A stretch of DNA of 64,000 bases. Origin: Rusavskia elegans (taxonomy: Eukaryota; Ascomycota; Lecanoromycetes; Teloschistales; Teloschistaceae). Location: NCBI GenBank assembly GCA_011316305.1, contig SAUG01000045.1, positions 1 through 64,000 on the forward strand, given 5' to 3'. The notes below the pieces were generated by a model, which worked only from the letters and a program-made list of their open reading frames with translations, was not told where the DNA came from and searched no databases. This document shows, piece by piece, positions 47,186 through 59,411 of the stretch. A program made the position numbers and the translations under genes. Every line of letters starts with the position of its first letter. Position 1 is the first letter of the stretch.

Positions 47186-47675
47186 AATGGACAAGTGTCT
47201 TTCAAGAGTAACGATGTCGAATTGTAGTCAGGATCTCGTAGACTTGATTTTTGTATTTCAAGGAGGGCAAATTGGCTCACTTTATATGTCTGAATGCTTG
47301 CCGGCTACGGTAGTGCACAGTGAGTGCCATGTGCTGCTGTGTCTGCCGGGTGTCACAGATGCTGTAGGTAGAAATGGCTCAGAGTGGTTATCCGGCTTCG
47401 GAAGTGGTGTTTGTCTCGATACATTTACAGTATCACAAGGTAAACAGGCTGTCTGGGGCCGTATCCCATTGGTCAAAACGTCCGTGCCATGTAGTGTGCA
47501 CTGGAATCACCATGTTGGTGGAACTAAGGAGACGATGTCCAAAGGCCAGTCAGCTGTGAGAGCAGGGTTCTTTGTGCGTTTCGGCTTACAGAACTGCATG
47601 CTTACCTACTGGAGGGTATGGCCCATTGCGTCCTGGCAATCCAGCTCCCCTCCTTATTCGTCGAGGCGACTCGGC

Positions 47676-48101
47676 TCAACTATTTTGGTCCCCAATGCAG
47701 GTAGGTGACCTTGTACGGACAGATGACTGAGTCAGGATTTGAGGGTCGACGGGAAAGATCCTATTCGACGATTTTCCCGGGGAGTAGACAAACGTTGCTT
47801 GACAGGTTCCGCGGTGGCATATTCCAGGACCCAAACGAGCGGTAGAGAAGGCGTAGCGAATCGGAATCGTGCCCTTGGGAGCGTCCATTGCGGCTGCCTG
47901 GGCTTTCTCAACTCTCACACAACCTCGGAAAGTTCTCAGAACGATGCGATCTATCCCTATTCTATGTGTGTGTTGCAACAGCTTGTCACACTTTGTGAAC
48001 ATTGTCCCGTTGGCTGCTACGGGTTCTAATTCATGGGTAGATGCATGATACACCAATCCACGTTCAGCAAACGATGGGATGTTTTCCTGAAGGCTTTCCA
48101 T
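47676..48101 (-). CDS. Possible gene or exon of unknown function
   Basis: A 141-codon frame from ATG 48101 reads ENIPSFAERGLVYHASTHEL, CDKLLQHTHRIGIDRIVLRT and DAPKGTIPIRYAFSTARLGP. The composition is plausible but the C-terminus is Ser/Thr-rich and may be intron. Upstream exons may exist. No motif. Confidence 0.25.
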   Translation of the reverse strand: MESLQENIPSFAERGLVYHASTHELEPVAANGTMFTKCDKLLQHTHRIGIDRIVLRTFRGCVRVEKAQAAAMDAPKGTIPIRYAFSTARLGPGICHRGTCQATFVYSPGKSSNRIFPVDPQILTQSSVRTRSPTCIGDQNS

Positions 48102-48949
48102 TCGAGAATGGCCAGACCAGCCAGTCACGAATGGTTCCTCTTAGGTCATGTACGACCTTCGAGCATCTTGGTTGTTTGCCGCAAGAGCTGGGTGATAGCC
48201 TGCTCTCTACTGAAACTCCCGTGATAGTACAGAACATCCGGGTGGACCTGTATACCTGGGATCTGGTTCTATGCCGAACCGCGTCTGTACACCCACGTAC
48301 TCCTGGGATTTCTCCGGTTACTTCCCATGTTCAGAGGAGCCTGCTATGAAAACCTATAGCTAGTACGCATGGCGCAGTACAAGACTACCTCAATCCCATT
48401 CCGAACGTGCGCTGCGGCTTCGAAGCCATCCTAATGAATGAACAGCATACCTTCGGACAATGTATCACAGCTCTACATAGTATCCGGGCTTCCTGTACCA
48501 TCCGGTTTACCGGTTTTCTGTCTACACGAATGGGAACCTACCCACCAACACGAAAATGACCGGCTGCCTGAAGCTTGTCAAACTGCGAACTGTTGCCAGA
48601 CGAATACTTGTGGTCCTTAACCTTCCGCTACGATTGGCCCTGGTTATCCGGTCAGCGTACTCTTCCCCCGGGATCTTGGAACATCCCGTCGAGTAGCTTC
48701 GTATTCTGACAGTCCCTCCTTCGGATATGGTAGATCTCTCTCTGTGTATCATTCCACGGAATTTGGAGTTACCAAATGAGCAGTATATATGGCTCTCCAA
48801 ATGTCCTTGACAATGTCAGTCTACCCCCAACGCAAAGGGCACATCAGTCCGTACATCTGGGATCCGAAGCATAAGTTCTTTCCAGAACAAATTACTGTCT
48901 CTACTTTGTCGAGAGGAGGCATCCGCCGACCAAGACTTCTCAGTACATC

Positions 48950-49750
48950 ATGTCCGAGTCCGACAACACCCACAATGCAGCGGCTGCCAATGAAGCTATG
49001 GCCTACAGTATTTTAGGACCAAACTTTCCGCCGGTGTATCCTTCCATGCAAAGCCCAGATGCGTCAAAAGAAATGGGTGGAGTGAGTGAGAATATGTCAA
49101 AATCAACAACATGACCTTAATGACCGTTTTAGTTCGAGATAGGGCGGTGCCAGAGAAATTTCTCGGTGAATTATATTTCGCGGCAACCGAAATCCAATAG
49201 AAGAGAGTGCTAACGTTGCCAGAGGGCCGACGCTGCTCGGGCGCAAGCAGCAGTCTTCGAGCGTATCGACGAAATCTACAAGGGCGAAAAGGAAATTCTA
49301 GCAGCGCGTGCAAAGGCAGAGCAGCGTACCAACAAGAAAAGTGCAGAATACAGATCAGAGTTCAACGCGGACGAGGTCCTTCAACGCAAGACCTACTACA
49401 ATCCCGAAAACAGTATATTTCGAGATACCTTGAGGGCGCAGTTCCGGAACTGGTGGGCCGCACTTCACATGGACTTCAAGAAGGTCCTCCATGACAAAGA
49501 AACCGACTTTAAAGCGGCGCAAAAGCGGAACGAGAACAAAGCAAAAGATCAGCAAGAAGATATCAATGCCGACTGGGTTTTTCATAAGGAGTGCATTTGT
49601 TGGGAGTACCTGAGATTCTGGCTGGATGATCAGAGCGAGAGGTTGCGACAGAAACCTGATCTCCAAAATGATGATCGTTATCGCAGGGCAGAGTTTCTCA
49701 ATGCCTTATACGACGCGGCATTCAGCCTGTTGAAGGATATGAAACTATGA
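48950..49750 (+). CDS. Small charged protein of unknown function, family A member 3
   Basis: Exons are 48950..49081 and 49223..49750, with a 141-nt intron (GTGAGT...GTTGCCAG) containing in-frame stops, 219 residues. The N-terminus is Asn/Ala/Pro-rich; from residue 45 it is a long charged helix (EIYKGEKEILAARAKAEQRT), then FNADEVLQRKTYYNPENS, a Trp-rich helix (RAQFRNWWAALHMDFKK), and a C-terminal block WEYLRFWLDDQSERL, DDRYRRAEFLNALYDAAFSL. The order matches the genes at 36202 and 44679. No targeting signal. The stop codon ends only 3 bp from that of the convergent gene on the other strand. Function unknown. Confidence 0.72.
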
Positions 49751-49753
49751 GAA

Positions 49754-50148
49754 TTAGTTGCGGAGATTTCTGGTAGATGGAAAAAGCTTGTAAGGACCAT
49801 TAGGGTCTGTTTTCGATGGGGATTCAACATCCACATCTTTGTTGTACTTCACAGAGAAACTCAAATCATAAAAGTCCGCTCCAATGCTGATCTCTCTCAC
49901 TTTCCGTCTTTCGAGATGTCCACTTTCGTTCAACGTTATTCGCAGTTCGTAGCTCAGGAATGGCTGGCGTGAACATCCCACCAACACCTGTGTTGTTTTC
50001 CACGGGCGGGAAGAGATGACTGTATTTTGCTTGGCGACGTCGCAAAGCCCCTGGAATTAGTGGTGGGCTGGTGCATAAGATAAGAGCGGCTTCGAAGTCT
50101 TCTTACGACATGTTCATCTAAAATGATGGACAATCGAAAAACAAGCAT
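49754..50148 (-). CDS. Small protein of unknown function, possibly the 3' part of a longer gene
   Basis: Exons are 50148..50107 (MLVFRLSIILDEHV) and 50050..49754 with a 56-nt intron (GTAAGA, branch ACTAAT, acceptor TTCCAG), 112 residues. The second exon reads GLCDVAKQNTVISSRPWKTT, QPFLSYELRITLNESGHLER and FYDLSFSVKYNKDVDV, clearly protein-like. CATTTTAG before 50116 could be an acceptor, so the first exon may be internal and the gene may extend into 50.2-51.0 kb, where further protein-like frames occur. No family recognised. Tail-to-tail with the family A gene. Confidence 0.6.
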
Positions 50149-51334
50149 CGGATGCTTTTAAGCCCCATATGGTTATTCTTCTCCTACACTCTCAGACGCC
50201 CTTACACACGACTGACTTCGTTGACGGTGGCCGTGGCAAGAGCCTAAGACTCGTCACAACTATACACTAAAGGCTCGTGTGATCTCCCATGTCTGACTTG
50301 CGTCAGGAGATCAGACATAGCCGAAGTCAAGATAAAACCAATGAGAAAGAAACGGTTGTGAACAATACAGCATAGAACCTGATGTACCGCGGACTTGATT
50401 GACACAATCTTTACACACCTGAGAAAGAAGAAAAGCCTCAAAATGGTTCGAGCGATGATGGCATTAATGGGTAAGTTGACCGGACCTTCCATATCATTCG
50501 AAGTTTGGAAAGCGTCATGGGTTGATGTTATAGAGAACGTGTCCGTGGAATAAAGGAGAAGGACTGAGTCCCAAGAATCGAGCCCAATTCCAGGACGAGA
50601 AGAAGGATGCGAGGACTTGAGGTTCACGATACCTTGCTTTTGCAAGGGTTGGGTCTTCTTTTGCTTCGCACAGAATATACCGACGAGCATATCGTGATCC
50701 GATTCTTCGAGTGCCTGTAGAATTATTAGCATACGATGCCCATTACCAAAGCATTGCTGAGCCTATTTACCCCTGATCCGCTGCGGGACTGCTTCCAAAA
50801 AGTAGCTTCGCCGCATCAGTCTCGCAAGAGGTATTAAAAGGGCAGGATTCGATCCTGATGAGTGACATCAGAAGTACTGAAGAGCCAGGATGGGGCGATG
50901 GCTGAACTGGCATGCCTCTCATGCATTGAGGGTCGAAGTGGCATGTGATGGGAGTAAGCAATGTCTGCTGAAGGAAGGGGCAGCCCACGACTGTGTTCTC
51001 GCGTTAGCGGTGATCTCCCAATATTCTTCTACCTGACTAATGCAAAGGGCCCTGCTTGAGGTCCAGGTCCTGCTGCAGAGCTCGGTTGGTAACTCCTACC
51101 TTGGACATAAGAGTCTCTCGCTAAGAGCCTGAGGACGAGCAGCGGCTTGTCCGCCTGTCAAGAGCTTTGCAATTTACACCCCACGGTTTCTTTCTTTCCT
51201 ACCTATTACCAGGAAAGTTGCCCCTATCATCTAACACTAGAGGACATCAACGAGGGCCGCACAAAACAGCAGAAGAAGGCACAGCCGTTACGCTAGACAA
51301 ACGCTACAGAGCCGCTCAGGTTACTTTCGCCCAA
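50149..51334. other. Stretch with protein-like minus-strand frames, no firm gene model
   Basis: A 162-codon ATG frame at 50732..50244 (IGLDSWDSVLLLYSTDTFSI) and another at 50988..50767 may be exons. An intron with donor GTAAAT near 50767 and a good branch plus acceptor (GCTAATAATTCTACAG, ending 50720) is visible, but it joins the frames in the wrong phase. Confidence 0.35.
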
Positions 51335-52994
51335 TCAGCCGCAACTGAAGGGTTCGCTGACCTCACCACTAGCATACGCACCCACGATCTGCTTGATCGT
51401 CACATACATCCCTGCCATGCAGATGAATGCCCCAGCTGCCAGCGTCAGCCAGCTCACACCGCACATGAACCACATCCTTTTCCACGCTTCGAAACGACCT
51501 TTGTCCACCCAGCTATCATACAGCCAAAACGCTCCAGCGATGCCATACGTATACCAACTCGCAAATAAGCTGGCAGCTATTCCGATTAGGTAGTTGAAGA
51601 TGGGTACTCCGATTGCGAGCACAAAGGCCGCTGCGTTCATCAATACGATCAAGAATACCCAGACTCCCCAGCCGACTATCGTGTGCTCGTGCAGATGCCG
51701 GGACTTGCGGAAAAAGCGGATGAAGAGCAATTTGGCCGCTGTATGCGAGTACAAGGAGCCCGCCATGAGGAAATTTGGAATAGCGACTGCATAGGCGGCT
51801 TTCGACCACTTCAGCGGCAAAGAGGTGAAGGACGGAGAAGCAACATCAGGACCAAGGTAGATGTAGGTGACCGCGGCGAAAAGAGCATAGAAGGTCGTTG
51901 CGCTGATCTGGAGCGTATAGGCTGCTTTCATTGCATCTTTGGGCCGGCGCATCTCCGAGATGAGGATGAAGAACTACATTCCCACAAGAGTGAGCCAATA
52001 GGACTCGGAGCTAAACACCCGGCGATGGAACACAAGAGCATTACCATGAAATGACCTGGGGACGAGCTCAGCTTTCTGCACACATGGAAAATCAACGGTA
52101 CGTATCCTCACCAGCATAAGCAAACACAGGATTGGTGATGCTGATGAACGCAGTAACAAAATCTGTCTTCGCCGCAACACTGTACTGATCTCGCCACCCA
52201 TCTACCGGATGCAGTCCAGCACCGACCATACCAACAAGTGAGGCAACAATGATACAGACTACGCTCACGACGCTCAACCAGCTCAACCGGTCAAGCGTCC
52301 TTGGCATAGCGAATAACAGCGTTGGGATGGCAAATATGCCGGTATACAGCATCAGACAGAGCTTGTTCGAGCTGAGGACACCTAAGGCGATCTGGCCAGC
52401 CAGCAACTGCCCACCGGTGGCGAAGACGGCAAAAACGATTGTTCCAAACGAAAGGACTTCTCGGCCAATGGGGCCAGCAAGAATGTATCCTGCATCGCCC
52501 ATGTTGTGGACTGTTATACGAAAAAGGCACCATATCAGAAAACACTCCACAGCACTTTTGAGGGCGAAATTGCAAATAATACAACTCAAGGACTGGCGGA
52601 CCACGGGTGGTCCCTTACCTTCAGGATGCCTCAGCTTGAACTGAATAAGCAGCCAACTCGTGAACAGGGCAAACATCCCCAGGAAGATAATCAGAACAAG
52701 CCCCGGCACCAAGCCGACGACGGCCAGCGACGACGGCAAGGAGAGCATGCCATTGCTGACAATCTCCGCGATCATCAACACAGCGACGAGTGGCCAAGAA
52801 AGCGTCTTGTACTGGATCTGTCCCAACGTCCCAATCATCAAACGAGGCACTTGGTTCTCCCCACACATAAAACATACCTGATGATCCTCCTCCCTTCCGA
52901 AGACATCCGCGTCATGGTATCCAATTGGCGCTGCATTGGGATCATCGGCCTCCAGCGAAGGGGATGAAACGTCGTCGAAATTGTTTTTCGCCAT
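51335..52994 (-). CDS. Amino acid permease, AAAP family (Mtr-like)
   Basis: Five exons: 52994..52878, 52817..52619, 52510..52112, an 11-nt microexon 52055..52045, and 51973..51335, giving 454 residues. Introns are 60, 108, 56 and 71 nt, all GT-AG. Splicing restores the family text at each junction: EDHQ-IQYKTLSW, HPE-VHNMGDAGYILAGPIG, and FAYAG-HFM-FFILISEMRRPKDA. The protein has about 11 predicted membrane helices, a hydrophilic N-terminus and the MIAEIVSNGMLSLPSSLAVV first helix typical of fungal neutral amino acid (methyltryptophan-resistance) transporters. It should import amino acids by proton symport at the plasma membrane; the exact substrate is open. The first ATG in frame is at 52994. 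The first two introns are multiples of three and lack stops. Confidence 0.93.
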
Positions 52995-53380
52995 CGCCGC
53001 CCGGATGGAAAGAATGGCATGTATACGGATGGAAACTCCACCTTTATGCACGACGATGACCCCGACGGGCCAACGGCGCGTCGTTGATTCATTGATACGG
53101 TGCCCAAAGAAGAAGGTGGTTGACGATAAGGGTTGGATTTAGTCTGCCAAGCACATGGCTTGATGCAGGTTGTCTTGGCATCGCATGGTATGGCTCGGGT
53201 CAGTCCCAATAGGACGGACGCTTGCAGCAGGTTGGAAGAGCTTGTATTGACGGCATCTTGAAGCCTCTGCACGATATTCCTCATTGATATGAAGGCAATC
53301 ATCATGATAGTCTCGGCTGACGTTCTTGTCCATAGATACTGGCTATACTCTAGCTGCCAGATCCGTTGATAAATGATAAC

Positions 53381-55319
53381 TCACTGACCCAATCCAACTC
53401 CCCATTCACTCAAAACTTTGCACCTTTCCCACTGCCCACTTCCTACATCCTCCATCTGGGTGCTCTTACCCTTCTGATTCTGAAACGCGATTCTCCTCCC
53501 TATTCTTTCATTACTGTCTCCGAAGCCAGCAGCACCCCACTCCTCCCATCTCGGGGTCCCAGGCAACCGGCGCGTATTCGGATCAAAATCCATAATGAAG
53601 CTAACCCAATACTGCTGCAGTACCGAAATCATGTTCTTGTTCGTGGTCTTGTAGGACGGTGGTGATCCGGGCGGAGCCCCCCATATCGCGTTCAGCTCGG
53701 CAACATGCGGCGTACCGATCCCATCGTCAGCGTTCCCAGGGTCGAGCACCCCATACCTGTAATTCCAACTGGACTTGACGCCGTGTTGCGTATAAGCATT
53801 GTTGAGGAACAAGCCCGGGCAGATGTAGCGGAGTTCCCCATACGCGTCTGCGGTGGAAGACCAGTACTTTCCCCTCTTCCGTGAGGAGGCTGGCTGATTG
53901 GCGGGAGGGGGGTAGTGCTCTTGGAACCAGGTTTTTTGGGTCGCATTCAATGCTGGGAATTGGGCCTGGAGCCAATCGTTGGACGATTCAGTGGTGTCAA
54001 GGGATGAAGGGACGAAAATGGTGCCCTCGTTGGTGGTATCGCCATAAATTGCAGGCAGTTTGAGAAAGCGGCCTGAGGAAAAGAGATTCAGAGTGTAGTC
54101 AGGGATGAAATCGTGATCGAGGGTTGGGTTGTAGGCGAAAAGGGGGCGACGGTTTGTGTTTGGGAAAGGGGTCCCAATGTTTTCGGCCTGAAGATCGTCC
54201 GAGCTAAGTTTTCGCAGGCAGGCGAGTGTATCGTCAGATTTGGTGTGAGAGGAGTCGCATTTGGTCCTGGCAACAAGCTCGTCGTATTGGTATTGGGACT
54301 CTTCGACTGTACGTAGTGCGCCGAAAGACTGAGACTCTGCTGCTGTGGCATGGAAAAGACCATCATCTTTACCGCCATAAGCTGCGAGTTGAAGGGTGAC
54401 AGAAGCAGCGCCTGCGCTGGATCCACCGAGGATAACGTGATGTGGGTTACCGCCAAACTAGGCAGGTCAGCATTCCGACATTGGTCTTCGTTACAGAGAG
54501 TATCACCTTGCGTATGTGATCCTTGACCCAGCGCAACGCTTGTCTTTGATCCTTCAGCCCATTGTTCAGACTGCCTTCTCTGCGAACTTCGTCACTTGCC
54601 AGGAATCCGTGTGGACCGACGCGATAATTCAGGTTCACCACGACAATTTGCATCCCGCTTGACTTGACCAAAGAAGCACCATGGTACGTGCCGGCGTTGG
54701 ACACGAATCCACCTCCTTGCAGATAGACATAGACGGGGAAATTGGAGTTTGTTGTCGCGTTGCTAGGGGCATAGACTTCGAGGAACAAACAGTCCTCACT
54801 CTGGCCGGGAGACGAAGGTTTGGTCGATGGGCTCGCGCGAATGCTCAAGCATCTGTTACCGTGCTATCGTACGATATCAGTCAGGCCTGTTCCTCGTGGC
54901 TTATATGATCCACCGACCTGAGACGCTGACTGGATGCCATTTAGCTTAGGGGGAGGCGCTGGAGCGGCAAATCGCAGCTTCCCCGTTGGAGTCGCAGCAT
55001 AGCGGATCCCGAGCCATTGATCGACGCCCTTTGAGCTAGAGCCTTGGTAATGGGCATAGCCTAGGTCGATGATTGGAAGTACAGGCGTCGGTTGCGTAGC
55101 ATGATGAATTCCGAAGCCGAGGGCAAGACCCAATGCGAGAGCAACGACCATTATGGAACCAAGGAGGATTATAAGAATGGTGTTTTTGCGCTTTGTTAGG
55201 GTAGGTTTCCGACGGTGCCATTTGAATATAGCATATCGCTTCTCTTGATGGATGATGTCAGGAATATGTGTGGATGACGAATTCGCAGTGTGATTGCTGT
55301 CTGCTGGTTGAGAGGACAT
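53381..55319 (-). CDS. Type B carboxylesterase with N-terminal membrane anchor
   Basis: Exons are 55319..54918, 54863..54507 and 54457..53381 with introns of 54 and 49 nt, 611 residues. A basic cytoplasmic N-terminus of about 47 residues and one membrane helix (about 48-70, ILIILLGSIMVVALALGLAL) give a type II layout; the catalytic domain faces outside or the lumen. The alpha/beta-hydrolase marks are QWLGIRYAATPTGKLRFA, EDCLFLEVYAP, VYVYLQGGGFVSNAG, NYRVGPHGFLAS, and the nucleophile elbow GGSSAGA with Ser267, where many relatives have GESAG. The C-terminal ends as usual with RIAFQNQKGKSTQMEDV. A further ATG at 55508 is in frame and would add 63 residues with another hydrophobic stretch; I prefer 55319. 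Substrate unknown. Confidence 0.92.
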
Positions 55320-56521
55320 GGCGCACCACAGGCCAGCCGAGGCAAGCGAAACAGTGAGAAGCAGGAAGGCGAATTCACTTGTCGCTGGAACATTGAGTTC
55401 ATGGTAATGATAGACTGGAAATGAAGAAAAGACAGAACGCCATCGCGTCACATATGAAAGGACAAAGGAAGGAAAATCAAAAGAGAAGGCAGGCCAGATC
55501 TCCGCCATTTCGTCTCAGCCTTGGGACGTGTCAAATAAGGACGAGTGGAACCCGTGGATCGAGGGATGGAAAACACGGCACTTTTCGGCAAGCTTTGCGG
55601 CTCTGCTGCTTCTGGACCAGCAGCAAATGATGATGGCCCTCCAGTGTGGTGGAAGCAGTGTTCCCATCTTGTTGGATTCGCGGCAGTGGGGTAATGCTGC
55701 GAAATGACATCATTCAAGGCACTCCCAGACGTCGGAATACAGCCTCTTGACGGAGATACCGGAGCGATTCTGCTTGATATGAACACTCCTGGGGTCTAGG
55801 TAGTGTAGCGAGCGGACCGAGTTCAGCGATTGAACAATATGCAATGCAGCGGTCTTGTTGACCAGTCTTCCGCGACCAACTGCCGAATCCTCGTGCTCAA
55901 TTGTTCTGCGCCAGGGCTTCTAATTGTGGAATGACTGTCTCGGACTCCGAGCGTGAGTGCCATGAGACGAGACGAGTGTGTTTCAGCCCTGCCTCGAAAC
56001 CAAAAACCAGAAAGGTGGCCCTTCTCAGGGGCGATGCCAAGCAAACCCCACGCCGCGACCACAGGCATCCCTAACCCAAGGCGAGCACCTAAGCGAGGGC
56101 ATTGGCGGGCTTCCTTTGAGCGGAATAACCTGCAACACCACATAGCGTGGCCCGGTTGTTGGGCTCATCTTTTCACCAAGTTCATGTTTGCGTCTGAACA
56201 TGACACCGTTTCATTATTAGCTCGAGATGGACTCCCCCAGATCATACGAAACATTTGACCCCCGTGCGCTTGCCGGCCGCCCAACAGGCGCAGTCTTCTC
56301 CCACCTCATTCGTTCTTCGACATCGGCTGATCAGATGGCTATGAATATCACCTGCCATCTATGCTACTCTCACCCCACAATATATTCGTCTCCATCACCC
56401 ACATGCTTATGAACAAATCCTTCCTTCTACCCTTCGCTCTTCCCGACTTAGCGGATCAGTCCTACTCCTACAACATGAACAGCCTCTGACATCAAAAGCA
56501 CGGAGTACTCGACACTTCAAG
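55320..56521. other. Divergent intergenic region between the esterase and MFS genes
   Basis: Both genes are read outward from here. No other gene is supportable. Confidence 0.4.
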
Positions 56522-58992
56522 ATGGCTTCAAATCCTGAATACAACGATGAATCTGTGCGAGATGTCAAAAATCAGCCCATCAGCGACCCCGAGAAGCACA
56601 AAGATCCAAAAGCTTCAGCGAGATGGTGGAAGTTATCCAGAGACACCCAACTGTCAGATCCACAGCCGCCGCCCCCGTCAGACGCATCATCCGAGGGGCT
56701 CGAAGAAGTAAAGGCTAAGCCCAACAAATGGTCCATGGGTATCATGAACGATCCGCTTACAGATGAAGTACCTGGTACGCTTTGCAGCAGTAATCCCATG
56801 TTGAAATGGTTGGCGTTGTGTTGCTGACGTCCTGTCATTGCAGGCTCCATCCTTCTCATGTCCAACACCACAAGGAACGAGCCCTTAGGTCTTCGCAACG
56901 CTCCCGCCAGGACATCCGCCTCCTCCCTTCCATCAGTCTACCCTCCGAACTCCCGACCTTCGCCCTCACGGGGACACTCTGAGCAAGAGATGAAGAAAAC
57001 CAAAGATGGTACCATGATGTTGGAACCGCAACCGGACGACTCCTTGAATGACCCCCTCAACTGGCCGGCTCTGCGCCGTGATGTGGCACTGCTCTCGCTT
57101 GGTTTCTTTTGCATGGTTGGAGGTGGAATGACTCCAGTGCTGGCCGCTGGATTCAACGATGTTGCCGAAACATACAATGTCAGCGTTCCTCAAGTCGCAT
57201 TGACTACCGGTCTTTACATGATGGGCCTAGGTTTGGGGTGCGTGGTCACCTCCCCTACGGCTATCCTGTTCGGAAAGCGGCCCGTTTACCTGGTTTGTAT
57301 CATTTTGTTTGCTGTCAGTTCTGTCTGGTGCGCGCTATCTCCCAACTACGCCTCGCTTGTAGTTGCTCGGGTATTTATGGGGCTGGCTGTAAGTCCAGGA
57401 GAGTGTCTACCATCAGCGACCATTGCCGAGATTTTCTTTTTGCATGAAAGAGCTTATCGACTGGGCATCTATACCCTACTTCTCTTGAGTGGGAAAAATC
57501 TAGTGCCCTTGGTGAGTGCTGCGATTATCGAGGGTATGGGCTCATGGCGTTGGGTATTCTGGTAAATTAATGTTGACTATCTCTCCATTGAAGACGCTGA
57601 CCTCGGAACAGGATTGTTGCTATGGTTGTTGGCTTTTGCTTCTTTCTAATGTTCTTTTTCGTTCCTGAGACATTCTGGGATAGGACTCCCCATCGGCCAG
57701 CCAAAAGCAGAAATCCATCGTTTAAGTCTTTCTCGGGTTTCTTCCATAACTCTCAGCACGAGAAAAGTAAACAGCCGGTCCCAGGTGAAGGTGCTCTAGG
57801 GGAGAATCAGGTGATTTCTCTGCAAGCCTCTGCAGCAAACCATGACGAACATACTTCAATTGCTCAAAGACGGCAATTCAAGAGAGCGCATCATGTTGGC
57901 TTCGCTGATGATATAGCAGCAGAGGAGAAAGCTACCGATATGCCCACTGACAGAGAAAATCCCACCCCTCGAACCTGGAGCCCTCCTAGATTGAATCTGG
58001 TCAAGCTGGCCACCAGCAATGGCGCCAACGACGAACACCGGAAACCCACACCTTATCCGGGCCCTCTTACAGAGTTGTCTCCCAGTGCGGACGATGACGA
58101 TGCCAACGCGAACGATCCTGAGCCGGCATCTGCCAACAGGCAACCCATGTCTGCCTCAACGCCTCCTGCTATGGCAGGCCTAGACGAGAAGTCGCCTGGC
58201 CCAGGTTCCCAGCGCTATACGACCTACCTTCGTTCTCGACCGCCCAAGACGTTTGTCCAGACTTTGAAGCCCTGGAACGGGCAGCTCCGCCATGAGAATT
58301 GGTTCAAGGTTGCTTTACGACCTTTTATCCTATTCGCATATCCTGCCATCCTGTGGAGTGCTCTTGTCTACTCTCTCAGCATCGGCTGGCTCATCGTACT
58401 TTCGGAATCTGTTTCGGAGATCTATCGGACCAAGCATTACCGTTTCTCCTCTCTTGGCGTGGGGTTGGTCTACATCTCTCCTTTCGTTGGAGGCATCCTT
58501 GGTACGGCCGTTGCTGGTAAAGTCAGCGATTTCATCGTCAAAGCAATGAGTCGCCGCAACGGAGGTGTCTATGAGCCAGAATTTCGCCTGGTGATGGCGA
58601 TTCCTGTGGTAATATCGACTTGCATTGGTCTGATGGGTTATGGCTGGAGCGCTGAGGAAGAGGACAAATGGATCGTCCCTACAATATTTTTCGGGATCAT
58701 CAGCTTCGGCAGCTCCTTGGGATCGACAACCGCGATCACGTTTGCTGTGGACTCGTACAGGATGTACGCTGGAGAAGGCCTCGTCACGCTGAATTTTGCC
58801 AAAAACATATTCCACGGCCTGGTCTTCTCTCTCTTCTTCAATCACTGGTTGGAGGCCGATGGCTCTAAAAATGTATTTTTGGCAATTGGAGGAATCCAGT
58901 TGGCATGCCTCCTCACGACAATTCCAATGTACATCTACGGCAAACGGGCTCGTATGTGGACATATCGCAAGAATCTCATGGAGAAATTCTAA
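56522..58992 (+). CDS. MFS transporter, DHA1-like, with long central loop
   Basis: Exons are 56522..56774, 56844..57561 and 57612..58992 with introns of 69 and 50 nt, 783 residues. The first six helices run from LNDPLNWPALRRDVALLSLG to MVVGFCFFLMFFFVPETFW; family marks include NDPLNWP ahead of helix 1 and RVFMGLAVSPGECLPSATIA. A cytosolic loop of about 200 Ser/Pro/Asp-rich residues follows, then helices 7-12 (FILFAYPAILWSALVYSLSI to IQLACLLTTIPMYIYGKRA). Similar large-loop proteins are annotated as Hol1-like or multidrug-type transporters. An efflux or small-molecule transport role at the plasma membrane is inferred. The N-terminus of about 190 residues is also long and disordered. Confidence 0.9.
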
Positions 58993-59122
58993 GCCCTTCT
59001 TTCCCCGGCTTTCGAAAGCTCGTCTGCATCAAAATTTGCTCTAAGTTTAGCGTCCAGCGACAGCATCGCTTGATATATTGCGTAGGCCTCGTTGGGATGC
59101 CTAAGCTACTGTTACTTTATCA

Positions 59123-59411
59123 TCACTTACGATAACAGCCACCGACTAATCCGAATCGATCTCCTTCGAAATAATGAGCATACTTCCAACGTACATCATC
59201 ACGCACCGAGACACCTCCCCAACTTGCTTGGGTGGAGCTTGAGAAGCAGATGTAGGGGCAGAGCGCCATAAGTGGTAGCATAGTTGGAGTCGGGCAATTC
59301 TGTGCAAATAGTGGCATGAATGTGCGAGGGTTGGGCCTATCATCATCGAAGGGGGCTCACATTGGCTATCCAAGCATTGTCTTCGACATCAGGCACTTGG
59401 ATCACCTTCAT
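59123..59411 (-). CDS. Very small protein of unknown function
   Basis: Exons 59411..59361 (MKVIQVPDVEDNAWIAN) and 59299..59123 are joined over a 61-nt intron (GTGAGC...TTGCACAG), 75 residues. The product has four Cys and a coherent C-terminus (ASWGGVSVRDDVRWKYAHYF, GLVGGCYRK). It has no signal peptide. It is convergent with the MFS gene, whose stop lies 130 bp away. Not recognised. Confidence 0.45.

Noticed and set aside
48146..48250. Minus-strand reading YYHGSFSREQAITQLL, resembling an SH2 start
   Set aside because: Too short, stops soon after, no FLVR-type block, and SH2 outside Spt6 is not expected in fungi.
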